Made by a program: the position numbers and the translations under genes. Under the pieces are notes generated by a model that did no database searches, had not been told where the DNA came from, and was given only the letters and a program-made list of their open reading frames with translations. Of a stretch of 64,000 bases of DNA, positions 8,398 to 19,230 are shown one piece after another (the first letter of the stretch is position 1; every line of letters starts with the position of its first letter). Origin of the DNA: Sandaracinus sp. (GTDB lineage: Bacteria > Myxococcota_A > Polyangia > Polyangiales > Houyiibacteriaceae); the NCBI GenBank assembly GCA_020633125.1, contig JACKEH010000016.1, forward strand, positions 6,507 through 70,506, read 5' to 3'.

Positions 8398-9301
8398 TCA
8401 GGCGCGCTCGCCGACCAGCGTACGCACCACGACACTCGCGGCGGCGAGACCGAAGGCGCCGGTGACGAAGCTCGCGGTTCCGTCGATGCGAGCCTTCTTG
8501 TCGCAATCGTTGAGGCCGTTCTTGCCGCCGGGGCACACGCAGACGAAGCCCGTGTCTTCGTCGTAGCTCGGCGCGATGGGCTCGAGCGGCTCTTCGCGGC
8601 TGAACACCGCCGGAACGCCGATCTTCGTGTCGAGCTCGAAGCCGTGCTTCTGGCGGAGGATCTTGCGGAGCGCGCGGGCGAAGGGATCCTTCTGCGTCTC
8701 GGCGAGATCGGCGACCTCGATCTGCGTCGGATCCATGCGCGCCGCGGCGCCCATCGAGCTCACGATCGGGATGCCCGCGGCGACGCAGGTGGCGACGAGG
8801 TGGGCCTTGGCCGTGAGGTTGTCGATCGCGTCGATCACGAAGTCGGGCTTGGTCGCGAGCAGCTTCTCGCTGCTCTGCTCGTTGTAGAACTCGCACGCGG
8901 CTTCGACCTTGCCGGTCGGGTGCACGAGCCGCGAGGCGCTCGGCCATCACGTCGACCTTTCGTTTGCCGATCGTGCCCTTCATCGCGTGAAGCTGACGGT
9001 TCGTGTTCGTGATGCAGACCTTGTCGAAGTCGACGAGGACGATCGTGCCGACGCCGGAGCGCGCGAGGGCCTCCGCGGCGAAGCTGCCCACGCCGCCGAC
9101 GCCGACGACCATCACGCGCGCGCGGTCGAGGCGCGAGAGACCGCGCTCGCCGAAGAGCCGCGCCGCGCGATCGAAGCGCCGGTGGGCGCGAAAGGCGGTC
9201 TCGACCTCGTTCGCGTCGGTCTCGACGAGGTCGATCGCCGGCCTCTCGGGAAGAAGCGCGTCGGTGCCTTCGGTGGCGGGGCCCAGAATCGGAAGCGGCA
9301 T
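8398..9301 (-). CDS. tcdA: tRNA threonylcarbamoyladenosine dehydratase (one frameshift)
   Basis: This ThiF/E1-like enzyme converts t6A37 of ANN-decoding tRNAs to its cyclic form using ATP. Visible marks are the Rossmann nucleotide-binding loop VVGVGGVGSFAAEAL, the strand IVLVDFDKVCITNTNRQLHA typical of TcdA/CsdL, DFVIDAIDNL and DPTQIEVADLAET. The first 120 or so residues and the rest lie in different frames; the break is near 8930, where one surplus base in a GCGG run restores the sequence if removed. The ATG at 9301 gives a 40-residue extension before the usual start of the domain. The full length would be about 300 residues. It lies downstream of tatD on the same strand. Confidence 0.85.
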
Positions 9302-9413
9302 GGCGGAGACGGAGTAGCACCTCTGGCGAGCGCGGGCCGGTCGGCGTCTCCCGACGGCGGGTTCAGGGCCCGCCGCCCTTCGTGCGTGGGCGCTCCGGAG
9401 TCTCGGAGCGCGA

Positions 9414-10189
9414 TCAGGGCCAGCCGAAGAGCGCGTGTGCGTTGGCGGCGGCGTCGACCTCGGGTCGGTCGAGGGCCGTCGCGACGAGCGGCAGGTACGA
9501 AGGCTCGTTGCGATCCGTCGGGGCGCCGGTCGGGGTCTGGTCCGGCGCGTCGGTCTCGAGCAGGACGCGGTCGGGAGGATCGCGGCGGCGGCCTCGCGAA
9601 TGCGACGCGCGTTCGGCCGGGTGAGCGCGCCGCCGAAGGAGAGGTGCAGCCCGAGCGCCACGAAGGCACGCGCCGTCTCCGCGCTGCCGGTGAAGGCGTG
9701 GACCATGCCGCGCAGCGGGCGTGCGGGGGCGCAACGCGTCGAGCATGGGGCCGTCGCGTCGAACGACGTGCAGGACGAGCGGCAGCCCCGTGCGTTGGGC
9801 GGCGCGCGCACGTGGGCGCCCAGCACCGCGAGCTGCCGCTCGAGGTCGACCTGCGCCTCCACGCGACGGTCGAGGCCGCATTCGCCGATCGCGACGGCGC
9901 CGAAACGCTCGGCGGCGTCGACGAGCTGCGCTTCGAGCACGAGCGGGTCGAGCGTGGGATCGAGATGCTCGGGGTGGTGGCCGACCGCCATCGCGAGTCG
10001 GACGTCGGGGTGCCCGCGACGCACCAGCGCGTGCGCGCGTTCCCATTGGGCCGGGAGACGCCGGGCAGCACGATGGCTCCGACGCCGGCTTTCGCCGCGC
10101 GTTCGAGGACCTCGTCGCGGTCGGCGTCGAAGGAAATCGAAGTCGAGGTGGGCGTGGGCGTCGAAGAAAAAGCGCACCGCGCGGAGCAT
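9414..10189 (-). CDS. tatD: TatD-family deoxyribonuclease (several frameshifts)
   Basis: Fragments in the three frames together give a TatD-type metal-dependent hydrolase: FFFDAHAHLDFD at the N terminus, AVGHHPEHLD, AIGECGLD, GLPLVLHVVRRD, MVHAFTGSAE, LSFGGALTRPN and LLETDAPDQTP, ending NAHALFGWP. These supply the His and Asp ligands expected for the family. About five single-base breaks are needed, near 10140, 10045, 9805, 9725 and 9570. TatD enzymes act as 3'-5' exonucleases in DNA repair and turnover. The ATG at 10189 is the closest start to the first HxH motif. The density of breaks fits sequence error rather than decay. Confidence 0.75.
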
Positions 10190-10305
10190 CGAACAAAGCG
10201 CTTCGAGCGTCGACTCGGGCTGCCACGCCCGCGGCGGTACGAGACGCACGGGCGAGCCGAAGCCGCAGTGTCGGAGCGCCCACGCCGCCACGTGACGAGC
10301 ACTAC

Positions 10306-10353
10306 GGAAGACGGAACGACGAGCGCCGCGGAAGACGGAACGACGAACGCCGC
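10306..10353. repeat. Two tandem 24-bp repeats
   Basis: The unit GGAAGACGGAACGACGARCG plus CCGC occurs at 10306-10329 and 10330-10353 with one difference. The second copy runs into the terminator-like stem at 10344. The array lies in the gap between add and tatD. Confidence 0.65.
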
Positions 10354-10371
10354 GTGAGGACGCGGCGTTCG
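10344..10371 (-). terminator. Hairpin downstream of add
   Basis: A perfect 12-bp stem (10344-10355 with 10360-10371) encloses the loop GAGG. It lies 43 bp past the add stop codon on the minus strand. There is no clean T-run, so it may be a rho-independent terminator of the weaker GC-rich type. Confidence 0.55.
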
Positions 10372-10413
10372 TTCGAAGCGTGGAACGACGCGCCACGTGG
10401 GAGACGCTCGGGC

Positions 10414-11511
10414 TCACGCCGCGTCGGCGCGTGGCTCACGTCGTGGCGTGCCCGTCGGCGACTCCTCGTGGAAATCCTTCGGGTCGATGAGGTCGAGCTC
10501 CTTCACGACGTGACGCAGCAGCTGCTGCTTCTCGTGGAAGGGCAAGAACGACGACTTGAAGCCGTTGACGACCATCTTCTTCAGGTCGTCGACGCTCATC
10601 TTCATCTGCGTGTGCGTGAGCCAGAGCTCGCGGCTGACGGTCGTGTCGGTGACGAGCCGGTTGTCGGTGTTGATCGTCACGCGCAGACCGAGGTGGTGGT
10701 AGAGGCGCAGCGGGTGGCTCGCGAGGTCGCGCACGGCGCCGGTCTGCACGTTCGACGACGGGCAGCACTCGAGCGCGATGCGGTGGTCGTTGACGTAGTG
10801 CAGGAGGTCGCCGTCTTCGCGAAGGCGGCAGCCGTGGCCGATGCGGTGCGCGCCGCAATCGTGAATCGCCTGGTGAATCGACTCCGGGCCGTACGCCTCA
10901 CCGGCGTGAATCGTCACGCTGATGTTGTTGTCGCGGACGAGCTGGAAGGCCTCGAGGTGGTTCTTGGCCGGGTGGTCGTACTCGGCGCCGGCGAGGTCGT
11001 ACGCGATGACGCCGCGGTTCTTGTAGGCCACCGCGAGCTGCGCCATCTCGAGCGACGAGGCGGGCGAGATGTTGCGAATGCCGCAGATGATGATGTTGGA
11101 CCGGATGCCGTAGTCCTTCTGCGCGTCGCGAAGGCCTTCGATGACGGCCTCGACCACGGTGGTCAGCGGCAGGCCCTGACGCGTGTGAAGCATCGGGGCG
11201 TAGCGGACCTCCATGTAGCGGACGTTCTCGCGGGCCGCGTCTTCGGCGAGCTCGTAGGCCGCGCGGTAGAGCGACGCGCTCGTCTGCAGGACCTTGAGCG
11301 TGGTGTCGAAGGCCTTGAGGTACTCGACGAGCGAGCCGGTGTTCTCACCGAGGTGCAACGCGCGCTTGAGGCCGTCCGGCGTGTCGGCGGGGAGCTTGAT
11401 GCCGTCCTTCTCCGCGAGGTCCAGGACGGTCTCGATGCGCATCGACCCGTCGAGGTGGACGTGAAGGTCGGTCTTGGGAAGCTTCTCGAAAAAGCTGAGG
11501 GGGAGCGCCAT
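10414..11511 (-). CDS. add: Adenosine deaminase
   Basis: The 365-residue protein hydrolyses adenosine (or deoxyadenosine) to inosine and ammonia in purine salvage. It shows the metal-dependent deaminase motifs in order: KTDLHVHLDGS (metal HxH), TIHAGEAYG, HRIGHG and the late Asp in TINTDN. Length matches the family. The ATG at 11511 is followed at once by the conserved start of the fold; no clear Shine-Dalgarno sequence is seen. The gene is intact and diverges from the DUF4442 gene, leaving a 266-bp region for two promoters. It ends close to a hairpin at 10344-10371. An adenine deaminase role is less likely given the full-length adenosine-type motifs. Confidence 0.93.
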   Translation of the reverse strand: MALPLSFFEKLPKTDLHVHLDGSMRIETVLDLAEKDGIKLPADTPDGLKRALHLGENTGSLVEYLKAFDTTLKVLQTSASLYRAAYELAEDAARENVRYMEVRYAPMLHTRQGLPLTTVVEAVIEGLRDAQKDYGIRSNIIICGIRNISPASSLEMAQLAVAYKNRGVIAYDLAGAEYDHPAKNHLEAFQLVRDNNISVTIHAGEAYGPESIHQAIHDCGAHRIGHGCRLREDGDLLHYVNDHRIALECCPSSNVQTGAVRDLASHPLRLYHHLGLRVTINTDNRLVTDTTVSRELWLTHTQMKMSVDDLKKMVVNGFKSSFLPFHEKQQLLRHVVKELDLIDPKDFHEESPTGTPRREPRADAA

Positions 11512-11777
11512 CGCGAAACATTGTTGAAAAGGAGGGGCTCGCGCAAGGGGTGTCCGTGCGCGAGGGACGGTGGGGCGGGCGGAAACGTCCTGAATCTCCG
11601 CCAACTCCGATTCTTCGTCGGTCGCATGGAAGATCACGAGTCGCCGAGCGGTAACAGGATCCGTCGCCACTTCGAGGTCCGTTCGTGCCCTGCACGTCGT
11701 CGCTCCGCGCCTGTTCGGCACTGGTGACTCCACCGGCCTCGTGCGCCGCCCCCGGCCTCGTGACACGCTGCGTCACC

Positions 11778-12314
11778 ATGGGCGTCGCCACCACCCTCGA
11801 AACCGTCATGAAGCAGATCACCGGCCTCCTCCCCTCGCCGGAGTCGGGAGACCGCAACTTCGTTCGTGAGGCTTGGGACAAGCTTCACGCGCTGCCGGGC
11901 GGAAAGGCCGTGTTCTCGAAGGTCGTCGGCCGCGCCGCGCCCTACACCGGCACCGTCGACGCCCGCGTCGAGGAGCTTCGCGCCGGCTACGCGCGCGTCA
12001 CGATGCGGGACCGCCCCGCGGTGCGGAACCACCTCCGCTGCGTGCACGCGATCGCGTTGCTCAACCTGGCCGAGCTGACCGGCAACGCCGCCCTCGCCTA
12101 CTCGATGCCCGACGACGCGCGTTTCATCGTCGCCGGCATGAGCATCGACTACCTCAAGAAGGCGCGCGGCACGATCACGGGCGAGTGCGAATGCCCGATC
12201 GTGACCTCGAGCGAGCGCCACGAATACCAGGTCCCGGTGAACCTGAAGAACGCCAAGGGCGAGGTCGTCGCGACGGTTTCCCTTCGCACGCTCGTCGGCC
12301 CGAAGAAGGCGTGA
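11778..12314 (+). CDS. DUF4442 hotdog-fold protein, likely acyl-CoA thioesterase
   Basis: The 178-residue protein resembles DUF4442, a hotdog-fold relative of PaaI thioesterases: VGRAAPYTGTVDARVEELRAG, then RPAVRNHLRCVHAIALLNLAE, a typical active-site helix region. Such enzymes hydrolyse acyl-CoA or act on amphipathic acyl substrates in the cytosol; the substrate here is unknown. The ATG at 11778 is preceded by no strong ribosome-binding site. The stop overlaps the GTG of the next gene (GTGA), so expression of the two is coupled. Confidence 0.75.
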   Translation: MGVATTLETVMKQITGLLPSPESGDRNFVREAWDKLHALPGGKAVFSKVVGRAAPYTGTVDARVEELRAGYARVTMRDRPAVRNHLRCVHAIALLNLAELTGNAALAYSMPDDARFIVAGMSIDYLKKARGTITGECECPIVTSSERHEYQVPVNLKNAKGEVVATVSLRTLVGPKKA

Positions 12315-13351
12315 GCGGGTCGAACGGCCCGACGTCGGGCGGTGGCCGCGAGACCGGTGCGTCGACGGCCGCGCCGGAGCCGTGGGCACCGCTCGCGCGT
12401 TTCGTGCAGATGGCGCTCGACGGCGTCCACCTCGAATACCCGAATCAAATCGCGCACTTCCTTCGCTCCGACGCCGACCTCGGAGCGCCCCGCGCGCTGA
12501 CGCCCGTCTTCTACGGCTGCTACGACTGGCACTCCGCGGTGCACGGGCATTGGCTGCTGGCGCGCGCGGCGCGGCTCTTCCCCGACGCGCCCTTCACGCG
12601 GCCGGCCCTCGACGTGCTCGACGCGATCACGCCCGAGCGAGTGGCCGGCGAGGTCGCCTACGTTCGTGAGCGTCCCGGTTTCGAGCGGCCCTACGGGCTC
12701 GCCTGGTTGCTGACCTTGCAAGCGGAGCTCGTCGAGATGGGCTCGCCGCACGCCGCGACCCTCGCGCCGCTGGTCGAGCTCGGCGTGTCGCATCTCGCGC
12801 GTTGGCTTCCGAAGCTCTCGTTCCCGACGCGCGTGGGCACTCACGCGCAGACCGCGTTCGCGCTGGGCCTCGCCATCGACGCCGCGCCCCACGTCGACCC
12901 CTCGCTCGGGGTCTTGGCCAAAGCCCGCGCGCTCGACTTCTTCGCCGACGACCGCGACTACCCACTTCACCTCGAGCCCGGCGGCGAAGACTTCCTGAGC
13001 CCGAGCCTCGCCTCCGCCGACCTGCTGCGCCGCGTGCTCGCGCCGAGCGAGCTCGCCGCGTGGCTCGACCGCACGATGCCCTTCGGCTTCGCGCTTCCGC
13101 CCGTCACCGTCACCGATCCGACCGACGGTCGCCTCGCCCACCTCGACGGCTTGAACCTCAGCCGCGCGTGGATGCTCGAAGGGCTCGCGAGCGGGCTCCC
13201 GAGCGACGACCCGCGGGTTCCGACGTTGCTCCAGAGCGCGCGAGCGCATGGCGCGTCGGCGCTCGCCGCGATCGACGGGGCGCACTACGCGGGCAGCCAT
13301 TGGCTCGGCACCTTCGCGTGTTATTGGCTGACGAAGCGAGGCCTGACGTGA
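12311..13351 (+). CDS. DUF2891 family protein
   Basis: The 346-residue protein starts at a GTG that overlaps the previous stop codon. Visible DUF2891-like features are EYPNQIAHFL near the N terminus, YGCYDWHSAVHGHWLLARAARLFPD, RPYGLAWLLTLQAEL, PLHLEPGGEDFLSPSLASADL and GSHWLGTFACYWLT at the end. The helix-rich pattern with conserved Trp/His resembles alpha/alpha-barrel sugar-active folds, but no activity has been assigned to the family as far as I know. It is intact, cytosolic (no signal) and coupled on both sides. Confidence 0.75.
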   Translation: MSGSNGPTSGGGRETGASTAAPEPWAPLARFVQMALDGVHLEYPNQIAHFLRSDADLGAPRALTPVFYGCYDWHSAVHGHWLLARAARLFPDAPFTRPALDVLDAITPERVAGEVAYVRERPGFERPYGLAWLLTLQAELVEMGSPHAATLAPLVELGVSHLARWLPKLSFPTRVGTHAQTAFALGLAIDAAPHVDPSLGVLAKARALDFFADDRDYPLHLEPGGEDFLSPSLASADLLRRVLAPSELAAWLDRTMPFGFALPPVTVTDPTDGRLAHLDGLNLSRAWMLEGLASGLPSDDPRVPTLLQSARAHGASALAAIDGAHYAGSHWLGTFACYWLTKRGLT

Positions 13352-13512
13352 ACGATCCGCGGGTCGGGCTCTGCACGACGTGCGTGCACGCGCGTCGCAT
13401 CACCTCCGCGAAGGGCTCGACCTTCTGGATGTGCCGCGAGCCGAGCTTGCCGAAGTACCCGCCGCTTCCGGTGCTTCGGTGCCGGGCGCACCAAGAGAAC
13501 GCGAGTCCCTGA
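13348..13512 (+). CDS. Small four-Cys protein, possible zinc-binding
   Basis: The 54-residue product starts at GTG 13348, overlapping the DUF2891 stop as GTGA. It has CTTCVHARRI near the N terminus, FWMCREP in the middle and VLRCRAHQ near the end: four Cys with spacing suited to one zinc site. The pattern CxxC-HAR-GS-F-x-x-C-P-x-YP-LPVLRC looks like a conserved small protein family, but no function is known to me. The unsettled 3' end of recD lies on the opposite strand here. Confidence 0.65.
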   Translation: MNDPRVGLCTTCVHARRITSAKGSTFWMCREPSLPKYPPLPVLRCRAHQENASP

Positions 13513-15472
13513 AGGGCGAAGTCGGAACGCATCCCGACGCGAGAACGGACACCAGAACCGCGCGTCGCGCCCAGAGACGGAGACCGAGACGGCGCTTCGA
13601 CGCCCTCGCGCAGCCGCGCTTCGTCCCCGAAGAGGACGACGTGTTTCCGCGCACGAGTCACCGCCGTGTAGAGCAGCTCGCGGGTGAGCAGCGGCACCGG
13701 CTCGTCGGGAAGCACGACCGCGACGCGGTCGTGCTCGGAGCCCTGCGCCTTGTGCACGGTGACCGCGTACGCGAGCTCGAGCCGCGCCTCCACGGTCTCG
13801 ACCGGGAACGCGACGAAGTCTCCCTCCCCGCGTCGAAACACCGCCACGCGCCGCACGCCGCCTCGTGCCCTTCGCGCACGAGCACCACGAGGCCTTGGTC
13901 GCCGTTGTACAAGCCACGCTCGTAGTCGTTGCGCGTCACGAGCACGGGCTCGCCGGCCGACAGACGCGGGCCTCGTTCCCGTCCTCCGCGCGCGAGGTGC
14001 CGCGCATGCGCGAGCTCGTTGAGCGCGACCACACCCGTGCGCCGACCGCGCGTCACGCAGAGGATGCGCGTACGCTCGAGCCCACCGAAGAGCCGCTGCT
14101 CGAGACGCGCCACGCCTTCGGCATCGAAACGTCCGTCGCGCCGCGAGAACGCGCGACGCGCTTCTTCGGGCGACGGCGAGAGGCGCTCCCACGCCGCGAG
14201 CAGCGCCGACAGATCGCGCCCCTCGACCCGCTCGACCCCTTCGCCGACCAAACGCGACCACGACGCCGGGCGCCGAACTTCGCGCACGACCTCTTCCACG
14301 TCGCCCGCGTTCATCGCGCGCGCCACGCCGAGCACGTGACGGCCCGCCGGATCCGTCGGGCTCATGCGGTAGCTCTCGGTCAGACGGGCGACCGGACGGC
14401 TCGGGTGGTCCGCGAGCGCGGCGCAGAGATCACGAAAGACCGCGCCCGCGTCGACCGACGGCAACTGCTGCGCATCGCCGAGCAACACGACCCGCGCGTC
14501 GGGTGCGGCCGCGCGCAGGAGCCGGTCGACCAACGCGACGCCGATCATCGAGCTCTCGTCGACCAAGATCACACGCTGCCCGAGCGGGTTGCGCTCGTGG
14601 TGACGCCATCGCCCGGTGCTCGGCGAATAACCCAAGAGCCGGTGCAAGGTCTGGCTCGCCGGCACGCTCGCGCGAAGCGCACGGTCCTCGTCGCTCGGGT
14701 CCTCGATCGCTTCGAGGGCACGCGCGATGGAGCCGCGCATGCGGTCCGCGGCTTTTCCGGTCGGCGCCGCGAGCGCGACGTGCTCGGGGTTCACGCCGAG
14801 GCGCACCAACACCCGCAACATCGACACGACGATGCTGGTCTTGCCGGTGCCCGGCTCGCCGCTGACGAGCGCGAGGCGACCGAGCGCGGCCGAGCGCACC
14901 GCCGCCCGCTGCGCCTCGCTGAGCACCACCCCTTTGGGCGACCTCGCGAGCACGTCGGCGAGCGCCTCGTCGAGCGCGGGCGGCACCTCGGTCGACACCG
15001 CGAGACGCGCACGCACCGCCTCGGCGACCCGCGTCTCGAGCACGAAGAGGCGCGCCGACGCGAGCGCGCCGTCGTCGACCACGAGCGGCACCCGCATCCC
15101 CGGACGACCGACCACGGGCGCCCACGTCGCGAGCTCGGCAACGAGCGACGACGCCAACGCACGTTCGTCGTCGCCGAGCCCTAGCGCGTCGAGCGATTCG
15201 TCGAGCGCCCCTCCGGCGAGCGGAAGACGGGTCGAGCCGCGGGTCTCCGCGAGACGCAACGCCGCGACCAACCCGACGAACGCGCGCCGGCGAGGGGCGT
15301 CGATCGACGGCGAAAGAAAACGGGCGAGCTCGAGCCCCAGCGCGAGCTCTCCTTCGGCGAGGTCGAGCGCCGCCGCGTGCTCGACGAGCGAAGGAGACAA
15401 GCTGGGCTCGCCGACCAACGCGACACGCGCGGTTCCCGAGGGGTCCAAGCTCGGTTTCGTCTCCGACGTCAC
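13513..15472 (-). CDS. recD: RecD subunit of exonuclease V (frameshifted, 3' end unsettled)
   Basis: RecD is the 5'-3' helicase of RecBCD, which resects DNA breaks and degrades linear DNA. The first 530 or so residues are continuous: Walker A SGEPGTGKTSIV, QTLHRLLGYSP, the DExx-type motif VILVDESSMI, LLGDAQQLPSVDAG and LTESYRMS. Near 13865 the frame changes and continues with AYAVTVHKAQGSEHDRV and LYTAVTRARKHVVLFGDEARLR, the last helicase motifs. After that no stop appears in the expected place, so another indel near 13600 is likely; the end is given as the edge of the small plus-strand gene. The GTG start at 15472 overlaps the recB stop (GTGA). Confidence 0.85.
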
Positions 15473-18400
15473 GTCGCCTCCCGCGTCGGCACGATCGCGT
15501 AGCCGAAGGGCGTCGCGGACTCTCGCAGCTCACGCTCCCACGCCACGACCTCGGCCCAGGTCGGGCGCGCGAAGGTCACGCCGGCGCCCACGCCCGACGC
15601 CGGGTTCATGCCGCGCAGAAACGCGTAGAGCAGACCGCCGAACGAACGCTCGTAGCCCGCCTCGTCGCGCACCCCGAGCAGGCGAAGGATGCCGAGCGTG
15701 TAGAGCCGCGCCTGAAGCGCGTAGTGCTGGTCGACGTGCGCTTGCAGCGGAACCGCGGCGAAGTCGGGCAGACGATCGCTCTTCCAATCGAGGAAGAAGG
15801 TCCGGCCTTCGTGGGTGAGCACGAGGTCGATCACGCCGCGCAGCACGCCGCGTCGAATTCGGAAGGGGCGCGCGTCGTCGACGAGGTCGCGCTCGAAAGG
15901 CAGAGGTCCCGGAGCGTCTCCCACGCTCCCGTGCTCCCGGTCGCCGTCTGGTTCGCCTCGCTCCGCGTCGCCTCCCTCGTCCTCGGCGATCTCCGACTTC
16001 TCCGCCACGAGCGCCGGATGGGCCTTCTCGGGAATCGGAAACGCGAAGCTCATCTCGGGAACCCGCTGCCCGCCCAGCGTCGCGAGCCCGCCCGGCAGCG
16101 CCAGCCCCGGCAGCGCGAGCGGCACCCGGAGCGCACGTGTGATCAGCTCGGCCGAGGCCGGTGCCAAGGCCTCGTCGACCAAGCTGCGACGTGCGGCGGC
16201 CTCGACGATCGACGTCACCCGCGCCGGGTCCTCGAGCGTCGCCGCCACGTCGACCCCCGGCAGGTAGAGCGTCTCGAGCGCGGCATGCAGGAAGACGCCC
16301 ATCGCCGCGCCGCCGGGCAGCGTCACCGCGACGTCTTCCGGATCGGGCGAAACCAACGCTTCCGCCTCGCCGCCTTCCGGCGTCCACGTCGCTTCGGCCG
16401 CGATCTCTTCGAGCAGCTGCTCGTCTTCTTCGTCGTAGGCGACGGTCGTCGTCGTCGCGGCTTGCTTCGCCATGCGCGAGTAGCTCGTCACCACGAAGCC
16501 CGCATGACGACGTCGCAGGCCGTCGAAGTCGCGCACCGGTGCGGCGTCCTCGACCAAGGCGTCCGCGAGCTCCCACGGCACCGTCGTGCTGCCACGCTTC
16601 TCCTTTTCGGGCGGGTGCACGGCGAGCGCTTCGAAGGTCACCGCGTCCCCGTCGACGAAGCCTCGCGCGACCAACGCCGCCACACGCTCGTCGAGCCAGC
16701 GGTGCGCGCCCTGGACCGGACCGAAGCGCTCGTGGCAGCCGACCACGCCGCGCGCTCCGTCGGGCGGCGCGCCGAAATACGGCACGTAGAGCCGAGCCTT
16801 CGCGCGCGTCAGCGCGACGTAGAGCAGACGCTCGTCCTCCGCCCTCGCTTCTTCTTCGACCCGCGCCTCGACCTCGCGCGGAACCGGTCGAACCCACGCC
16901 TCCCGTTTGCCTTCGCGATGCGCCACGAGAGGTTCCGGTCTCGCCGCCGCCGCCGCCGCGCGTGAAGCCTCCGGCGAGGAAGACCACCGAAGCCTCGAGG
17001 CCCTTCGACTTGTGCATCGTGAGCAGCTGTACGGCCGGTCGATCGCTCGCGAGGCGTTGCACGGATCCTTCGCCCGAGAGCGGCTCCGCGCGCCCCTCGA
17101 CGAAGGCACGAAGCCGTGCCGCGAGATCGTCGGCGCCGCGACGCCCGCCGCTGTCTTCGAGCAGCACCTCGAGCACGTGTTGGTAGGTCGTGAGCGCCGC
17201 CTCGCCGCCGGAACGAAAGAGCAGCCGTCGCGCGAGGCCGGTGTCTTCGAGCATCGCGCGAAGAAGCCCTGCCCCGTCGTGCCGCTCCGCCAGCTCGCGA
17301 AAGCGGTACAGGCTCGCGACGAGCGGATGTTGCGGGTCGAGCTTTCGGCACGCGTGAAGCGACGCGAGCGGCACGTCGTAGAAGGGCGTCAGCCAAGCGC
17401 GAAGGCGCGCCGAGGCGTCCGTCGGATCCGCGACCGCGTCGAGCAGGTCGAGCACCTCGCGCGCCTCGACGGTGCGAAAGAGCCCCTCACGTTTGTAGAA
17501 CGCGTAAGGCACGCCCTCGCGCTCGAGGGCGCTCGCGATCGACTCCGCTTCTTTCGCGGTGCGCGTCAGCACGAAGACGTCCGAATAGCCGAGACGGCGA
17601 CGACCGCCGCGCTCGACGAGCTCGACCGGCTCCTCTTCCACGAGCCGACGGCACTCGCGCGCGATCGCGCCACCGAGGGTCGCGCGCACGTCGTCTGCCG
17701 TCGGCTTCTCTTCACCGACCACGGTCCAGAGCGTCATCGCCGCGAGGTCCTTGCCGGACGAATCTCTCGCGGCGCGCGTCGGATCACCTGCTCGCACCGG
17801 CTCGTCGTAGCGAATCGGCCCTCGGAAGAAGTCGTCCGCGAAGACCTCGTTGTACGCGGCGATCACGCGCGGGGTGCTCCGGTAACAATCCACGAGCCGC
17901 GACGGTGGGCGACCTCCGGAGAGGCGCGCGCACGCCGCGCGGTAGGTGTGCACGTCCGCGTTGCGAAACCCGTAGATCGCCTGCTTCGGGTCGCCGATCA
18001 CGTAGAGCGAGTGGCGGTCGGTGCCTTCGACGAAGAGGCGCCGAAAGATCGACCACTGCAGCTCGTCGGTGTCCTGAAACTCGTCGACGAGCGCGTGCGA
18101 GTACTGCGCGCGGAGCGAGCGTACGAGCGCTTCACCGCTCGGACCTTCGAGCGCTTCGGCGACCAACCCGAGCATGTCGTCGAAGTCCATCGTGCCTTCG
18201 CGCGCTTTCGTCGCTCGCAAGCGATCGCGCACGCGGGGCAGGAGCTCCTGCACCAACACCCCGAAGGGCGAGGTCGCGACGTCCAAGAGCGCGTCGAGGC
18301 GACCGAGCAGCTCCGCCAAACGAGGGTCCGCGGTCGAGGCCTGCGCCAAACGCGCGGGAAGCCACGCCCGACGGGGCTCGCCTCGCACGACCTCCACGCG

Positions 18401-19230
18401 CGCCCACGCGTCGAGCGCGACCAGCGCGTCGAGCAACGCCGCGTCTTCGTCCGCGCCACGACGCGACGCGCGACTCGTCCACCAACGCCGCGAGCGCGAC
18501 CACGCTCTCCATCACGCGCGCCGCCACCTCCGCGCGCGGATACGCGGTGCGCACGACCGCCTCGTAGGGCGCGAGATCGCTGCGTCGCGGCATGCGGTCG
18601 AGCGCGTCCGCGAAAGCTTCGCGATCCCAGCGCGGACGAATCGCCCCGCGCTCGACGTGCCACGGAAAGAGGCCCGACTCGAGGGTCTCGGCGTCCATGC
18701 TCGCCAGCACGCGAAGGACCACCGCACGCAGCGGCGAGGCGTCGGCGAGCACCACGCGCAGCTCTTCGCGAAACGCGCGACCGAAGGCGCGACGCGGCTC
18801 GACGAGGGTCGAACGAAACGGGCGGCGGCTGAGGAACGCCTGCTCCGACAAGACCCGCTGGCAGAAGCCGTGAATCGTCGAGATCGGTGCGCGCTCGAAG
18901 CCGACGAAGGCCTCGGTCACGCGCCCGCGCGCCGCGTCGTCGAAGGTCCAGAACGAGCCTTCCGGTAGGGTTCACGCGAGGATCGTCGGCGCGCGGCGTC
19001 ACGATCGCGCCGAGGGTCGCCCGAACGCGCGCGCGCATTTCGCGCGTCGCCTTCTCGGTGAAGGTCACGACGAGGATCTGATCGAGCGGCGCACCGCGCA
19101 CGAGCAACTCCACGACCAGATGCTCGAGCGTGTAGGTCTTGCCGGTGCCGGCCGACGCTTCGATCACCGCGTGCCCACGTTCGGGCAACGCGTCGAGCAA
19201 CGCCGGGCGCGCGAAACGCAGCGTCTTCAC
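15469..19230 (-). CDS. recB: RecB helicase-nuclease subunit of exonuclease V (three frameshifts)
   Basis: The span of 1254 codons fits RecB. From the GTG at 19230 it has Walker A ASAGTGKTYTLEHLVVEL and VTFTEKATREMRARV. Then, in further frames, it has RAPISTIHGFCQRVL, MDFDDML, ALVDEFQDTDELQW, VIGDPKQAIYGFRNADV, LLTMHKSKGLEASVVFLAG and LLYVALTRAKARLYV. The C-terminal nuclease domain shows GVIDLVLTHEGRTFFLDWKSDRL-type residues (D and DWK). Frame changes lie near 18965, 18450 and 16960, the last in a GGCGGCGGCGG run. All catalytic motifs survive once the breaks are bridged, so the enzyme is probably functional. It overlaps both recC and recD by 4 bp. Confidence 0.88.

Noticed and set aside
13658..15472. 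recD as a complete 604-residue protein ending at 13658
   Set aside because: The last 60 residues in that frame are Arg/Ser-rich shadow sequence; the conserved helicase motifs continue in another frame, so the apparent stop is an effect of the frameshift.
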